Part shown: positions 24,734 to 33,703 of the stretch, piece by piece | Position numbering within the stretch: position 1 is the first letter of the stretch | How the letters are laid out: each line of letters begins with the position of its first letter | Assembly: GCA_049115715.1 (NCBI GenBank) | Contig: JAGDZQ010000014.1 | Coordinates: 4,461 to 68,460 of the forward strand | DNA: 64,000 nucleotides | Direction of reading: 5' to 3' | From: JAMZMI01 sp049115715 | GTDB lineage: Bacteria; Bacteroidota; Bacteroidia; Cytophagales; Cyclobacteriaceae | The notes under the pieces: generated by a model | The model's database searches: none | What the model was told of the DNA's origin: nothing | What the model saw: only the letters and a program-made list of their open reading frames with translations | Translations under genes and position numbers: made by a program

Positions 24734-25954
24734 TTAGTTAGCTTTTCCATCTACATAGTCCTGCAAGTATTCATACTTGCCAGTGAGCTTGCCTGATTCC
24801 GCGATAGTGGCACGTTTTATTACCTCATCCTGATCACTACTGAGAAGTTCCGGTAGTACGTTGTTTAACAGCTCGTTTCCAAAGCTTGCAGATGCGTCTC
24901 TTGGAAGCTCGCATGGTAAGTTATCAACTGCCATCACAGTGATATTGGCTTCATCAGTAAATGGTGCTTCTATCTGATCATCACTTGGGTTGTAATCGTA
25001 GATAGGGTTCTCGATGGTACTAGGCTGTTTGGTCGAAGGAATTGAGCCTTCGATATCGCAAGTAATATCGGCGATCACACTGATTTTGAAATCACTTTTT
25101 ATAATATCGTTGCGCTCAAAAAGTACGGGCGCTCTTGGATCCCAAAATGCTGAAGCAATCAGAATATCTGCTTTTTTGGCGTATGCAGGAAAATTTGATT
25201 CATATTTTTCAGGAGATTTGTAGAATTCTTTTCTGCTGAATTCATCTCCATTTGATTTCCTGTTATAGTCTCGGGTGTTGAGTTGAGCGAAGACCGGAAA
25301 GTCAAAATCCTCATTTAGAAACTGAGCCGGAGTGACTTTTCTTACACCTAATCCAAGCAATACTTCTATCGAGCCCTTAGCAACTCTTCCCCCTCCAGTA
25401 AGAGCTATTTTAATCGGAGGCAGGTTGACCTTCGAGTATTCTGATTTCAAATCTTCAAGGTCAAAGCACTCGTGAGCGGCTCTAAGAGTAAATAAGTTGT
25501 ACCGTTTGCCGAATGTCAAAATTCCATTGTAGGCTCCAACGATTCCTGCCCATCTACCAAAAGCTATTATGCGTTTTCCTACAGGGTCGGTGAGCGTTTC
25601 ATAGTCGATCAGCTTTATGTTCTTCTTAAGAACCTCTCTGAGCAAACCTTGATTGTAGGACTGTTTTTTGATTGTGTGACTAAAGAAGAAATAGGTTTTA
25701 CCCTCGATTAAATCAGGAATGGGAACTTCTTTTACTCCTAAGATGATTTGACAATCATCTAACTTGTCTACGATTTGAATATTCTCTTTCTTATAGTCTT
25801 CGTCAGTGAAGCATCTAATGTCACTAGTTTGCGCTACTATTTCCACATTAGGAAAGCGGGTCATAACTTCTCTGGCTTGAGATGGTGTGAGGGCAACTCT
25901 TTTGTCAATTGGAATTTTACCTTCTCTAATAAGTCCGATTTTCACTTGAGCCAT
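24734..25954 (-). CDS. NAD(P)-dependent oxidoreductase, alanine/saccharopine dehydrogenase-like
   Basis: 406 residues from the ATG at 25954; an upstream in-frame ATG at 25996 would leave four bases to the divergent gene. The N-terminal half resembles the AlaDH/PNT family: I-G-L-I-R-E-G-K-x-P-x-D-K-R-V-A-L-T-P, then F-F-F-S-H-T-x-K. The Rossmann segment A-L-T-G-G-G-R-V-A-K-G lies near 195. Probably acts on an amino acid such as lysine/saccharopine or alanine; the substrate is unknown. Coupled to rfbD, but no shared pathway is evident. Confidence 0.75.
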   Translation of the reverse strand: MAQVKIGLIREGKIPIDKRVALTPSQAREVMTRFPNVEIVAQTSDIRCFTDEDYKKENIQIVDKLDDCQIILGVKEVPIPDLIEGKTYFFFSHTIKKQSYNQGLLREVLKKNIKLIDYETLTDPVGKRIIAFGRWAGIVGAYNGILTFGKRYNLFTLRAAHECFDLEDLKSEYSKVNLPPIKIALTGGGRVAKGSIEVLLGLGVRKVTPAQFLNEDFDFPVFAQLNTRDYNRKSNGDEFSRKEFYKSPEKYESNFPAYAKKADILIASAFWDPRAPVLFERNDIIKSDFKISVIADITCDIEGSIPSTKQPSTIENPIYDYNPSDDQIEAPFTDEANITVMAVDNLPCELPRDASASFGNELLNNVLPELLSSDQDEVIKRATIAESGKLTGKYEYLQDYVDGKAN

Positions 25955-26000
25955 AAAAAATGAGTTTCTTTGAAGGCGCAAATCTAATGTTTTCAAAAAG

Positions 26001-26564
26001 ATGATTGATTATATCGTTCTGTTTCTTGCTTGGAGTATTTACCTGTTTTTGCATAGTACACTTGCAAGTTCGAAGGTCAAGCAGTTACAGCCTTTTTCTG
26101 CAAAACATTATAGACTTCTTTACTCCATTATCAGCACACTTGGATTGATCTTGCTTGTTTACTTAATGGCTCTGGTCGATCCGCATTACTTTTATGCACC
26201 AACTGACTCAGTTAGATATGTTGGTATGGTGCTTTCTTCTTGGGGAGTGATCCTGATAATAGGTTCTTTTCGGAATATTTCAACGAAATCGTTTCTTGGA
26301 CTCAAGGAAGAAAAAGAAAATAGACTTGTCAGAACAGGCTTGCATAGTCGTATGAGGCATCCTATTTATACTGGTACTATCTTGCTCTTGGTAGGAATGT
26401 TCGTAGCTGTTCCAAGTGCTACTGTATTAGTGTCTACTGCCACTATATTTCTTTATTTACCAATTGGGATCTACCTAGAGGAAAAAAAGCTGATTGAAGA
26501 GTTTGGGGATGATTATCTGAAGTACAAAAGAGAGGTTAAAAGTCTCTTTCCTGGGTTATTCTAA
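26001..26564 (+). CDS. membrane methyltransferase, ICMT/PEMT-like
   Basis: 187 residues with about five hydrophobic segments. The family block is R-H-P-I-Y-T-G-T (near 127) and the later E-E-K-K-L-I-E-E-F-G-D-D-Y-L-x-Y, typical of isoprenylcysteine/phosphatidylethanolamine methyltransferase-like and NnrU-like membrane proteins that use S-adenosylmethionine. Substrate unknown. Divergent from the oxidoreductase gene; its last four bases overlap a small convergent gene. Confidence 0.82.
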   Translation: MIDYIVLFLAWSIYLFLHSTLASSKVKQLQPFSAKHYRLLYSIISTLGLILLVYLMALVDPHYFYAPTDSVRYVGMVLSSWGVILIIGSFRNISTKSFLGLKEEKENRLVRTGLHSRMRHPIYTGTILLLVGMFVAVPSATVLVSTATIFLYLPIGIYLEEKKLIEEFGDDYLKYKREVKSLFPGLF

Positions 26565-26764
26565 TCTTTTGATCCCGACTTTAAATCTTCAAGGTCATCA
26601 CGGTCTCGAAGTTTTTTGTCATCTACATTCTTATTTAAGAATTGATTTATCTGATCGATGCTCAAGGAAGACTTTATTTCTCCAAATGAGTCGATAGCAA
26701 TATCAAAACCTTTGAGATCCTTGTTTACCTTGGGTTTGTTTCCCTCTTCGGCCTTTTTTGTCAT
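26561..26764 (-). CDS. small conserved charged protein downstream of gltX
   Basis: 67 residues, highly charged, with no membrane segment. A short central motif F-D-I-A-I-D-S-F-G-E-I is followed by I-D-Q-I-N-Q-F-L-N-K-N-V-D-D-K-K-L. It begins 11 bases after the gltX stop in the same direction and resembles a small family I associate with Bacteroidota, though I cannot confirm this here. Function unknown. Confidence 0.65.
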   Translation of the reverse strand: MTKKAEEGNKPKVNKDLKGFDIAIDSFGEIKSSLSIDQINQFLNKNVDDKKLRDRDDLEDLKSGSKD

Positions 26765-26775
26765 AATGATTAAGC

Positions 26776-28299
26776 TTAGTTAAGCGTGTTAACGGAGTAA
26801 TTGATCCGTTCGTTTACCGCTTTGCCTCCCATTATTGAAATAATAGTCATTAGGTCGGGACCGGAACCTTCTCCGGTTATAGATAACCGAAGAGCCTGCA
26901 TGTTTTTTCCAGCAGGGATTTCGTTTTCTTGCATTAAATCGAAGAATAATTCCTTTGCTTCTTCTGGAGTGATATTTTCCTTTTGGAAAAGAGCTTCTCC
27001 GTAAAGAGTGACTGCTTTTGTGGCTTGGTCATTCCACTTTTTTGAGACGACCTTTTCGTCATACTTTTCAGGATTATGAAACAAAAAGAGGCAATTGTCA
27101 GCAAATTCGTGAGGGAAAGTAACACGTTCTTTTAACAAATGGAATATGGCAATTGCCCATTCCTGAGAGCAAACGATGTTGTGTTTTTCCTGCAGATCAG
27201 TAATGATACTTGCTGCGATCTTTTCAGGGTCGTACGACTTAATGTATTGTTGATTGAACCACTTTGCTTTTTCTATATCAAACTTGGTTCCGGCTTTGTT
27301 AACTCTTTCAAGACTGAAGTTGTCTTCAAGTTCTGTTAATGAAAACAGCTCTTGCTCCGTGCCAGGATTCCATCCAAGGAATGAGAGAAAATTGATAAGA
27401 GCTTCTGGTAAGAAACCTTCTTCCTTAAATCCTTTTGCTATTTCTCCTTCATTTATCTCCCAGCTTATCGGAAATATTGGGAAACCTGCTTTATCAGCAG
27501 CACGCTTGCTAAGCTTCCCGTTACCATCTGGCTTTAAAATCAACGGTAGATGTGCAAACTCAGGCATGGTTTCTTCCCAGCCCAAATGCTTATATAATAA
27601 GACATGCAAAGGAGTTGAGGGGAGCCATTCTTCTCCTCGAATTACGTGCGAGATTTTCATCAAATGGTCGTCTACTACATTGGCTAGATGGTAGGTTGGC
27701 ATGCCATCCGACTTCATCAAGACCTTATCATCTAATGTAGCACCATGTATGAGCACCCAGCCTCTAATGATATCATTGAACCTGATGTCGTCTTTTTCAG
27801 GGATTTTGAATCGGATAACGTATTGTTCTCCGTTTTTAATTTTAGCCCTTACATCTTCTTCCGAAAGGGTCAGTGAGTTTTTCATGCTCATCCTGACACT
27901 AGCATCATATTGAGGGTTAGTCATGCCACCAGCCTTTAGTCGGTCTTTCATAGCCTCCTGCTCTTCCTTAGAATCAAAGGCGTAATATGCATTACCACTT
28001 TCAACTAACTGCTCAGCATATTTCTTGTAGATTTCTTTTCTTTCAGATTGGCGATAGGGACCAAAATTCCCTTCTAATTCTACGCTTTCGTCAGGGCTTA
28101 TTCCACACCACTTTAATGCCTCAATTATGTATTTTTCTGCACCTTCTACAAATCTAGTTTGGTCAGTATCCTCTATCCTAAGGACAAAAGTGCCGTTGTT
28201 TTTCTTGGCAAATAAGTAATTGAAAAGTGCGGTTCGTACGCCTCCTATATGAAGCCCTCCTGTAGGGCTGGGTGCAAATCTTACTCTGACGTTATCCAT
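26776..28299 (-). CDS. gltX: glutamyl-tRNA synthetase
   Basis: 507 residues, class I synthetase. HIGH motif is S-P-T-G-x-L-H-I-G-G and the KMSKS equivalent is K-L-S-K-R. I chose ATG 28299 (M-D-N-V-R-V-R-F-A-P-S-P-T-G) because the open frame further upstream offers only a TTG at 28323. Charges tRNA-Glu, or tRNA-Gln where the indirect route is used. It lies 54 bases after ridA and is followed by a 67-residue protein. Confidence 0.97.
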   Translation of the reverse strand: MDNVRVRFAPSPTGGLHIGGVRTALFNYLFAKKNNGTFVLRIEDTDQTRFVEGAEKYIIEALKWCGISPDESVELEGNFGPYRQSERKEIYKKYAEQLVESGNAYYAFDSKEEQEAMKDRLKAGGMTNPQYDASVRMSMKNSLTLSEEDVRAKIKNGEQYVIRFKIPEKDDIRFNDIIRGWVLIHGATLDDKVLMKSDGMPTYHLANVVDDHLMKISHVIRGEEWLPSTPLHVLLYKHLGWEETMPEFAHLPLILKPDGNGKLSKRAADKAGFPIFPISWEINEGEIAKGFKEEGFLPEALINFLSFLGWNPGTEQELFSLTELEDNFSLERVNKAGTKFDIEKAKWFNQQYIKSYDPEKIAASIITDLQEKHNIVCSQEWAIAIFHLLKERVTFPHEFADNCLFLFHNPEKYDEKVVSKKWNDQATKAVTLYGEALFQKENITPEEAKELFFDLMQENEIPAGKNMQALRLSITGEGSGPDLMTIISIMGGKAVNERINYSVNTLN

Positions 28300-28353
28300 T
28301 CGATCTAAATTTTCGGATGGCAAAACTAGCTGATTTGCTTGATCTATTTCTAT

Positions 28354-28731
28354 TTAAAGCTGAGCAATGCAGCTTATCTCAACACTTACTCCTTTAGGCA
28401 GCTTGCTGACTTCTACAGTCTCTCTTGCAGGAGGGTTTTCAGGGAAGTGTTCTCCATAAATGGCATTGATTTGGGCAAACTGATTCATGTCTGCAATGAA
28501 TATGCTGCATTTCAGGATATTTGAAAAACTAGCACCTGCTTCTTCAAGAATATATCCAAGGTTTTTCATTACCTGTCTCGTCTCATTCTCTATAGAATCG
28601 CTAATAACCTGCCCTGTAGATTGATCAATTGAAATTTGACCAGATACATAGAGAATATTGTTGGATAATACTGCTTGACTATAGGGGCCAATAGGGGCAG
28701 GAGCTTTTGGGGAGTTGATAATCGTTTTCAT
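28354..28731 (-). CDS. ridA: RidA family protein
   Basis: 125 residues. Signature P-I-G-P-Y-S-Q-A, V-S-G-Q-I, and P-A-R-E-T-V-E-V with the Arg that binds the imine/carboxylate. RidA hydrolyses reactive enamine/imine intermediates from PLP enzymes such as threonine dehydratase. Two bases after glmS in the same operon. Length and motifs are normal, so it should be active. Confidence 0.95.
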   Translation of the reverse strand: MKTIINSPKAPAPIGPYSQAVLSNNILYVSGQISIDQSTGQVISDSIENETRQVMKNLGYILEEAGASFSNILKCSIFIADMNQFAQINAIYGEHFPENPPARETVEVSKLPKGVSVEISCIAQL

Positions 28732-28733
28732 AG

Positions 28734-30572
28734 CTATTCAACAGTTACAGATTTAGCTAGATTTCTTGGTTGATCCACATTGGCTCCCCGCATCACTGCT
28801 ATATGATAAGAAAGTAGTTGCAATGGAATTACAGAAACCAGTGGCATCAGTGCTTCATGAGTGGCTGGGACTTCTATAGTGAAGTCCGCCATGCTTGGAA
28901 TCAAAACATCTCCTTCAGTAACAACAGCTATCACTTTTCCTTTTCTTGATTTAACCTCCTGAATATTGGATATAATTTTGTCGTAAGAACTGTCTCTTGT
29001 CGCGATAAAAACGACAGGCATATTCTCGTCTATCAAAGCTATAGGGCCATGTTTCATTTCAGCTGCTGGATACCCCTCAGCATGTATGTATGAAATCTCT
29101 TTGAGCTTAAGAGCTCCTTCGAGAGCTACAGGGAAGTTATACCCACGTCCTAGGTATAAGAAATTTGCTGCGTCTTTAAATTCGGAAGCTATTGTTTTTA
29201 TTTTTTCATCCAGCTTTAATGCTTCCTCAACCTTTTGGGGTATCAAGCTTAATTCATTCAATAGCTCAGAGAATTTAGCTGCAGTAATCGATCCTTTAAG
29301 CAGTGCTCCCTTAATTGCAACCATACTCAGAACTGTGAGCTGAGCAGTAAATGCTTTAGTTGAAGCAACACCGATTTCGGGACCTGCATGTAAGTACGCT
29401 CCTTCATGAGTCGCTCTTGCAATTGATGAGCCTACCCCATTTACAATTCCAAATACGATTGCTTTGTTGGCTTTAGCTAGTTCAATAGCGGCCAAGGTGT
29501 CAGCGGTTTCACCTGACTGAGAGATTGCAATGATTACATCTCCTTCCTTAATTATAGGATTGCGATACCGGAATTCTGAAGCATATTCGACATTCACTGG
29601 AATGCGGCAGAGTTCTTCAAAGATATATTCTGATACCAGACCTGCGTGCCATGAGGTACCACAGGCAACAATAGTTATTTTATCAGCATGAATAAGTTTG
29701 TCAGTATACTTCTGAATGCCTCCTAATGTAATAGTGTTTTCAGGAGCATTAAGGCGCCCCCTCATGCAATCAGTAATGGACTTTGGTTGTTCTATGATCT
29801 CCTTAAGCATAAAGTGATCATATCCTCCTTTCTCAATTTCATCTAGTGAGATATCAATCTGATGCACTTTATATTCCTGAGGAATATGCTTTAAATCTGT
29901 TATTTCAAGGCTCTCTCTCCGGACAATTGCAACCTCCTCGTCTTCTAGGTAGATAACCTCCTTTGTATATTCAACAATTGGGGTAGCATCGGAAGCGATA
30001 AAGTATTCACCTTTTCCTATCCCAATTACCATCGGACTCCCTTTCCTTGCTGCATACAAAGTGTTGGGATCATCCTTCGATATGATGACAATTGCGTATG
30101 CTCCAACCACTTTGTTAAGGGCAATCCTCACAGCATCTTCCAAAGGAAGATTACTGGTCTTTTGAACGTCTTCCAAAAAAGTGACAAAGACTTCAGTATC
30201 TGTATCACTAGTAAAGGAGTACCCTTTATTAAGGAGCTCTGTTTTTAATGCGCGATAATTTTCAATAATTCCATTGTGGATGATCGCAAGACTATGATTT
30301 TTAGAAAAATGTGGATGGGCATTAATATCATTTGGTTCGCCATGTGTTGCCCAGCGGGTATGTCCGATTCCTACTTTTTCCTCTAATTTTTTCCTCGAAA
30401 CCACACTCTCAAGATCAGAAACCTTTCCCTTTTTCTTGTAGATATTTAAGCTTTCTTCATCTACTAAAGCGATTCCTGCACTATCATATCCCCTGTATTC
30501 CAGCCTTTTCAAGCCTTTAATCAGAATAGGATAGGCAGGTCTGTTGCCGATGTAAGCGACAATTCCGCACAT
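28734..30572 (-). CDS. glmS: glutamine--fructose-6-phosphate aminotransferase (isomerizing)
   Basis: 612 residues. Starts M-C-G-I-V-A-Y-I-G with the nucleophile Cys2 of the glutaminase domain (about 1-240). Two SIS isomerase domains follow, with C-G-T-S-W-H-A near 305 and S-Q-S-G-E-T-A-D-T near 353. The end N-L-A-K-S-V-T-V-E is the usual GlmS tail. First step to UDP-GlcNAc, hence peptidoglycan and lipid A. Neighbours DUF4270 and ridA are within a few bases. I see no glmS-ribozyme-like leader; the gap upstream is only four bases. Confidence 0.98.
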   Translation of the reverse strand: MCGIVAYIGNRPAYPILIKGLKRLEYRGYDSAGIALVDEESLNIYKKKGKVSDLESVVSRKKLEEKVGIGHTRWATHGEPNDINAHPHFSKNHSLAIIHNGIIENYRALKTELLNKGYSFTSDTDTEVFVTFLEDVQKTSNLPLEDAVRIALNKVVGAYAIVIISKDDPNTLYAARKGSPMVIGIGKGEYFIASDATPIVEYTKEVIYLEDEEVAIVRRESLEITDLKHIPQEYKVHQIDISLDEIEKGGYDHFMLKEIIEQPKSITDCMRGRLNAPENTITLGGIQKYTDKLIHADKITIVACGTSWHAGLVSEYIFEELCRIPVNVEYASEFRYRNPIIKEGDVIIAISQSGETADTLAAIELAKANKAIVFGIVNGVGSSIARATHEGAYLHAGPEIGVASTKAFTAQLTVLSMVAIKGALLKGSITAAKFSELLNELSLIPQKVEEALKLDEKIKTIASEFKDAANFLYLGRGYNFPVALEGALKLKEISYIHAEGYPAAEMKHGPIALIDENMPVVFIATRDSSYDKIISNIQEVKSRKGKVIAVVTEGDVLIPSMADFTIEVPATHEALMPLVSVIPLQLLSYHIAVMRGANVDQPRNLAKSVTVE

Positions 30573-30576
30573 ATTG

Positions 30577-31941
30577 TTATTTTAGTCTCGTGTAGTAAAC
30601 TTTCAATGTAATACCTGAAGAAGGTATCGTAGATTGACCAACCAATGTCGGTGTTGCTCCATATAGTATGAGTTGTTTCGCATCAACGACTAATTTGGAT
30701 GTTGCTGTTGTCTGATCCCACAAGGAAAAATCAAGAAGAGCCTGGCAGAAGTTAGTGACATTCCCGAAATAACTGTTGTCGTCATTATCAAAAGAACTTA
30801 TCAACATAGAAGGAAAGCCATTAAATACACGATAACCCGAGTTGCTCAAGACACCAAAATCCTTTATTTGTGATTGATTCACCAAGAAGGCAGGCCCATT
30901 AATTCTACCATTACTTGAAGGAATAAAATATCTGATATTATTTACTTCAGGAGACCCGTCTGAATTGTCAGTTGGAATTGAAATCTCCGCTCTATTCACA
31001 ATTATATTTTCATTTTCACTTAAGAAATCCAAATAAGGATTCAGGTCAAGTCGAGGATGAATTCCTGCTATCATGTTCAAATGTGTGTTTTCTCCTCCAG
31101 AAACTGAATCGTAGTTATTCACCAATGAGGCGTATGTACTTCCGCTTCTATCTCTTAAGATTTGGGAATAATAATCACCTGCTAAATTGAATTTGAAGTA
31201 AAGCAGACTGTCATTGTCTGGATCTTTCATTTCAATGTATATTCCTACAGTGTCGGACGTTAAATCGAAATTAAATATACTTTGATTGTTGTCCGAAGGC
31301 TCCAATACAAGTGCAGGTTTTACTCCACTGTTGAGTGAATCAGTATATGCTCCATTGTCTTGGGCAGAATCGAGTTTCACATATAGGTCTCTTCCAAATG
31401 CATCTGATAAATCAATAGAAAAGATTGAGTCTTGCTCGCCAAGTGCCTCTGAGATTGAACCTAAAGGCATTGTGTTGTCGTATTCAACATTGATTTTAGA
31501 CAGGTACGTGGCAGCCGAAAACAAGGTGTCGGTAGTTTCATACACAGTTATGTTTTGGGAAGCTGCAGCTCCTGAAATATAGTCGCTTGTTGATTCAAGG
31601 ATAAGAAAGGCTCTTTCGAAAACCACTGTGTCTGTAGGTAAATACCCCCCGGTACCAGGAATAAATTCTGAGTAGCCTATTGCTTTGATGTCTCCAAATG
31701 TGGGGTCGTCCTGAGTGCTGCCAACAATGAGAACATTGTCATTGTCAGTTCTTAGGCTATCAATATATATAGTACTTACAGGAAGATCAAATGTGATGGT
31801 TTCTGTAACCGTCTTAGCGTTTTCGTTATCTAAATCTACTCCCAAAGCATTGGGGTCATCACACGCAAAAAAAAACGGGATCAATGCAAGAAGCACCAAT
31901 CCCGATTTGTAAAGTTTTTTATTACTAGCTGACAAGGTCAT
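30577..31941 (-). CDS. DUF4270 outer-surface lipoprotein
   Basis: 454 residues from ATG 31941. A Lys-containing N-terminus, hydrophobic stretch and lipobox ending F-F-A-C followed by D-D give a lipoprotein signal peptide (Cys about residue 27). The body is beta-rich with many Asp, Asn and Ser residues, as in DUF4270 family proteins of Bacteroidota; function unknown. The chosen start overlaps the end of the GT5-like gene by 17 bases. A start 22 codons earlier at 32007 would put charged residues before the signal and is less likely. Confidence 0.8.
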   Translation of the reverse strand: MTLSASNKKLYKSGLVLLALIPFFFACDDPNALGVDLDNENAKTVTETITFDLPVSTIYIDSLRTDNDNVLIVGSTQDDPTFGDIKAIGYSEFIPGTGGYLPTDTVVFERAFLILESTSDYISGAAASQNITVYETTDTLFSAATYLSKINVEYDNTMPLGSISEALGEQDSIFSIDLSDAFGRDLYVKLDSAQDNGAYTDSLNSGVKPALVLEPSDNNQSIFNFDLTSDTVGIYIEMKDPDNDSLLYFKFNLAGDYYSQILRDRSGSTYASLVNNYDSVSGGENTHLNMIAGIHPRLDLNPYLDFLSENENIIVNRAEISIPTDNSDGSPEVNNIRYFIPSSNGRINGPAFLVNQSQIKDFGVLSNSGYRVFNGFPSMLISSFDNDDNSYFGNVTNFCQALLDFSLWDQTTATSKLVVDAKQLILYGATPTLVGQSTIPSSGITLKVYYTRLK

Positions 31942-32737
31942 TGTAAAGATTGAAATAAGATTCTTCAAAGTTTTCTCCTTTTTCGATTGTGTCGATTTTG
32001 TTTTCACTAGAAATTTCTGCGATTAACTTTTTAAAGCTGTCAGTAGATTCCTCATTTGCATCTATTACTGCATCCGCATATTCAATGCCCATTTTGATAA
32101 ATCCATCATAATCCGCCGTTTTTAGAGGATTGAGCATCTCATCATCAATGTCTATCATTTTTACCTTATCCAGTAAATCAGCTCCAAATTTATGAGTAAA
32201 AGTATTATTGTAGATAGTAAATACTGTTTTAGAATTTTTAAATATTGGATCGTTCTTGTAAGTAGTTTGTGCATAAAGAGGGATCAAACTTGTCATCCAA
32301 TCATTGCAATGAATGATATCCGGCGACCATCCCAGTTTCTTAACTGTCTCTAGAACGCCCTTGCAGAAGAATATTGCCCGCTCATCGTTATCTTCATAAA
32401 AATTATCTTCTTTATCGAAAAACACTGATTTTCTATGAAAATAGTCCTCATTATCAATAAAGTAAACTTGTAATTTGGCATTAGGAATTGAAGCAACTTT
32501 GATAACCAAAGGCTTCTCTTCATCACCAATAGAAATATTGATTCCGGATAATCTAACAACTTCATGCAAACGGTTTTTTCTTTCATTGATCAATCCGAAG
32601 CGTGGCACTAAAATCCTAATCTCCATACCTCTTTCCTGCATCGCCTGCGGGAGTCTTCTTACAAAGTCTGCAACCTCAGTTGTTTTCAGAAAAGGGTTGA
32701 TTTCACTTGCAACATAAAGGATTCTTAAATTTGACAT
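31925..32737 (-). CDS. single-domain glycogen/starch synthase-like protein (GT5 N-terminal domain only)
   Basis: 270 residues from ATG 32737. Contains the first half of a GT5 glycogen synthase: I-L-Y-V-A-S-E-I-N-P-F near the start, R-I-L-V-P-R-F-G, and D-I-I-H-C-N-D-W-M-T-S-L near 140. The C-terminal GT-B half is absent. The ADP-glucose-binding motif K-x-G-G-L is replaced by K-T-T-E-V at 17-21. So it is probably not an active synthase. It heads the run GT5-like - DUF4270 - glmS - ridA - gltX and diverges from panC. No frameshift scar is visible and the gene ends cleanly, so it looks like a maintained protein. Confidence 0.8.
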   Translation of the reverse strand: MSNLRILYVASEINPFLKTTEVADFVRRLPQAMQERGMEIRILVPRFGLINERKNRLHEVVRLSGINISIGDEEKPLVIKVASIPNAKLQVYFIDNEDYFHRKSVFFDKEDNFYEDNDERAIFFCKGVLETVKKLGWSPDIIHCNDWMTSLIPLYAQTTYKNDPIFKNSKTVFTIYNNTFTHKFGADLLDKVKMIDIDDEMLNPLKTADYDGFIKMGIEYADAVIDANEESTDSFKKLIAEISSENKIDTIEKGENFEESYFNLYNDLVS

Positions 32738-32775
32738 AGATGTGCTATTTTGTTGAGGATACTCGAAAATGACCC

Positions 32776-32806
32776 CAAAATTACCATATTTTTGCCATAT
32801 AATCAA
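32776..32806 (-). promoter_or_regulatory. promoter of the GT5-like/DUF4270/glmS run
   Basis: On the minus strand, TTG (32806-32804), 20 bases, then TAATTTTG (32783-32776), which fits TAnnTTTG. On the plus strand TATTTTTG at 32787-32794 is a possible panC -7 element without a good -33 box. The two divergent -7 elements are three bases apart. Confidence 0.55.
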
Positions 32807-32844
32807 CGTTTTCAGTAAGTTAGAAATCTCTAATCAAATTATTC

Positions 32845-33696
32845 ATGCAAGTAGTAAGCTCGCCCCAGCTCATTTCGGAGATATTGGTTTTGGCTCAAAA
32901 GAATGGTAATTCGATTGGTTTGGTGCCTACTATGGGAGCTTTGCATGAAGGACACCTTAGTTTGATTAGGAAAAGCAAGGAGCAAAATAGCATTACTGTT
33001 GTAAGCATTTTCGTAAATAGGTTTCAATTCAATGATTTAGAGGACTTTAATAACTACCCTCGTCCTTTTGAGCAAGATCAAGAATTGCTTTCGAAAGAAG
33101 GAGTAGATATTGTTTTTTCACCCAGTGAGGACGAGATGTACCCTGAAACGCCTTTGGTTGGGGTGAATTTTGGAATCATGGCTGAGACTATGGAGGGCAA
33201 ATTTCGATCAGGGCATTTTGAAGGAGTTGGGCTTGTTGTAACTAAGCTTCTTAATCACATAAGACCTGATAAGACCTATTTTGGCATGAAGGATCTTCAG
33301 CAATTTCTGCTAGTGAGCAGGTTAGTGAAAGATTTTTCGTTTTCTACAGAAATTGTAGGATTACCGATCAAGAGGGAAGAAAATGGGCTAGCCATGTCTT
33401 CAAGAAATGAACGCCTTTCAAGTCACGGAAAAGATTTAGCATCAGGTATTTTTAGGGGCTTAAAATTGGCTTTGGGAAAAATTTCCAATGGGTCTTCAAT
33501 TCGTGAAACTAAATTGGAAGTTTTAGCTTTTTATAAAGAGACGAAGGAATTAGAAGTAGAGTATTTGGAGTTTGTCAATACTAATGACTTGTCAGCATAT
33601 CCGGAGGATAGTGTACCGAAGAAATTGGCTATTTGCGTGGCAATATATGTGGAGGGTATAAGACTGATTGATAATATATATTTGCGCCAAGATTGA
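32845..33696 (+). CDS. panC: pantothenate synthetase
   Basis: 283 residues. Joins pantoate and beta-alanine with ATP. HIGH-like motif is P-T-M-G-A-L-H-E-G-H-L-S-L-I at 30-43, and the KMSKS-like end of the active site reads M-S-S-R-N. The pantoate-binding segment reads F-V-N-R-F-Q-F, where most PanC have F-V-N-P-x-Q-F; the Asn and Gln remain. Followed by panD, whose product supplies beta-alanine, so the two make one pathway unit. Confidence 0.96.
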   Translation: MQVVSSPQLISEILVLAQKNGNSIGLVPTMGALHEGHLSLIRKSKEQNSITVVSIFVNRFQFNDLEDFNNYPRPFEQDQELLSKEGVDIVFSPSEDEMYPETPLVGVNFGIMAETMEGKFRSGHFEGVGLVVTKLLNHIRPDKTYFGMKDLQQFLLVSRLVKDFSFSTEIVGLPIKREENGLAMSSRNERLSSHGKDLASGIFRGLKLALGKISNGSSIRETKLEVLAFYKETKELEVEYLEFVNTNDLSAYPEDSVPKKLAICVAIYVEGIRLIDNIYLRQD

Positions 33697-33703
33697 AAAG
33701 GGA

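Noticed and set aside
27254..27694. 146-codon open frame antisense to gltX
   Set aside because: It lies wholly within a well-conserved synthetase gene and is a frame shadow.
30573..30576. glmS ribozyme or riboswitch leader
   Set aside because: The gap to the upstream gene is four bases, so there is no room for such a leader.
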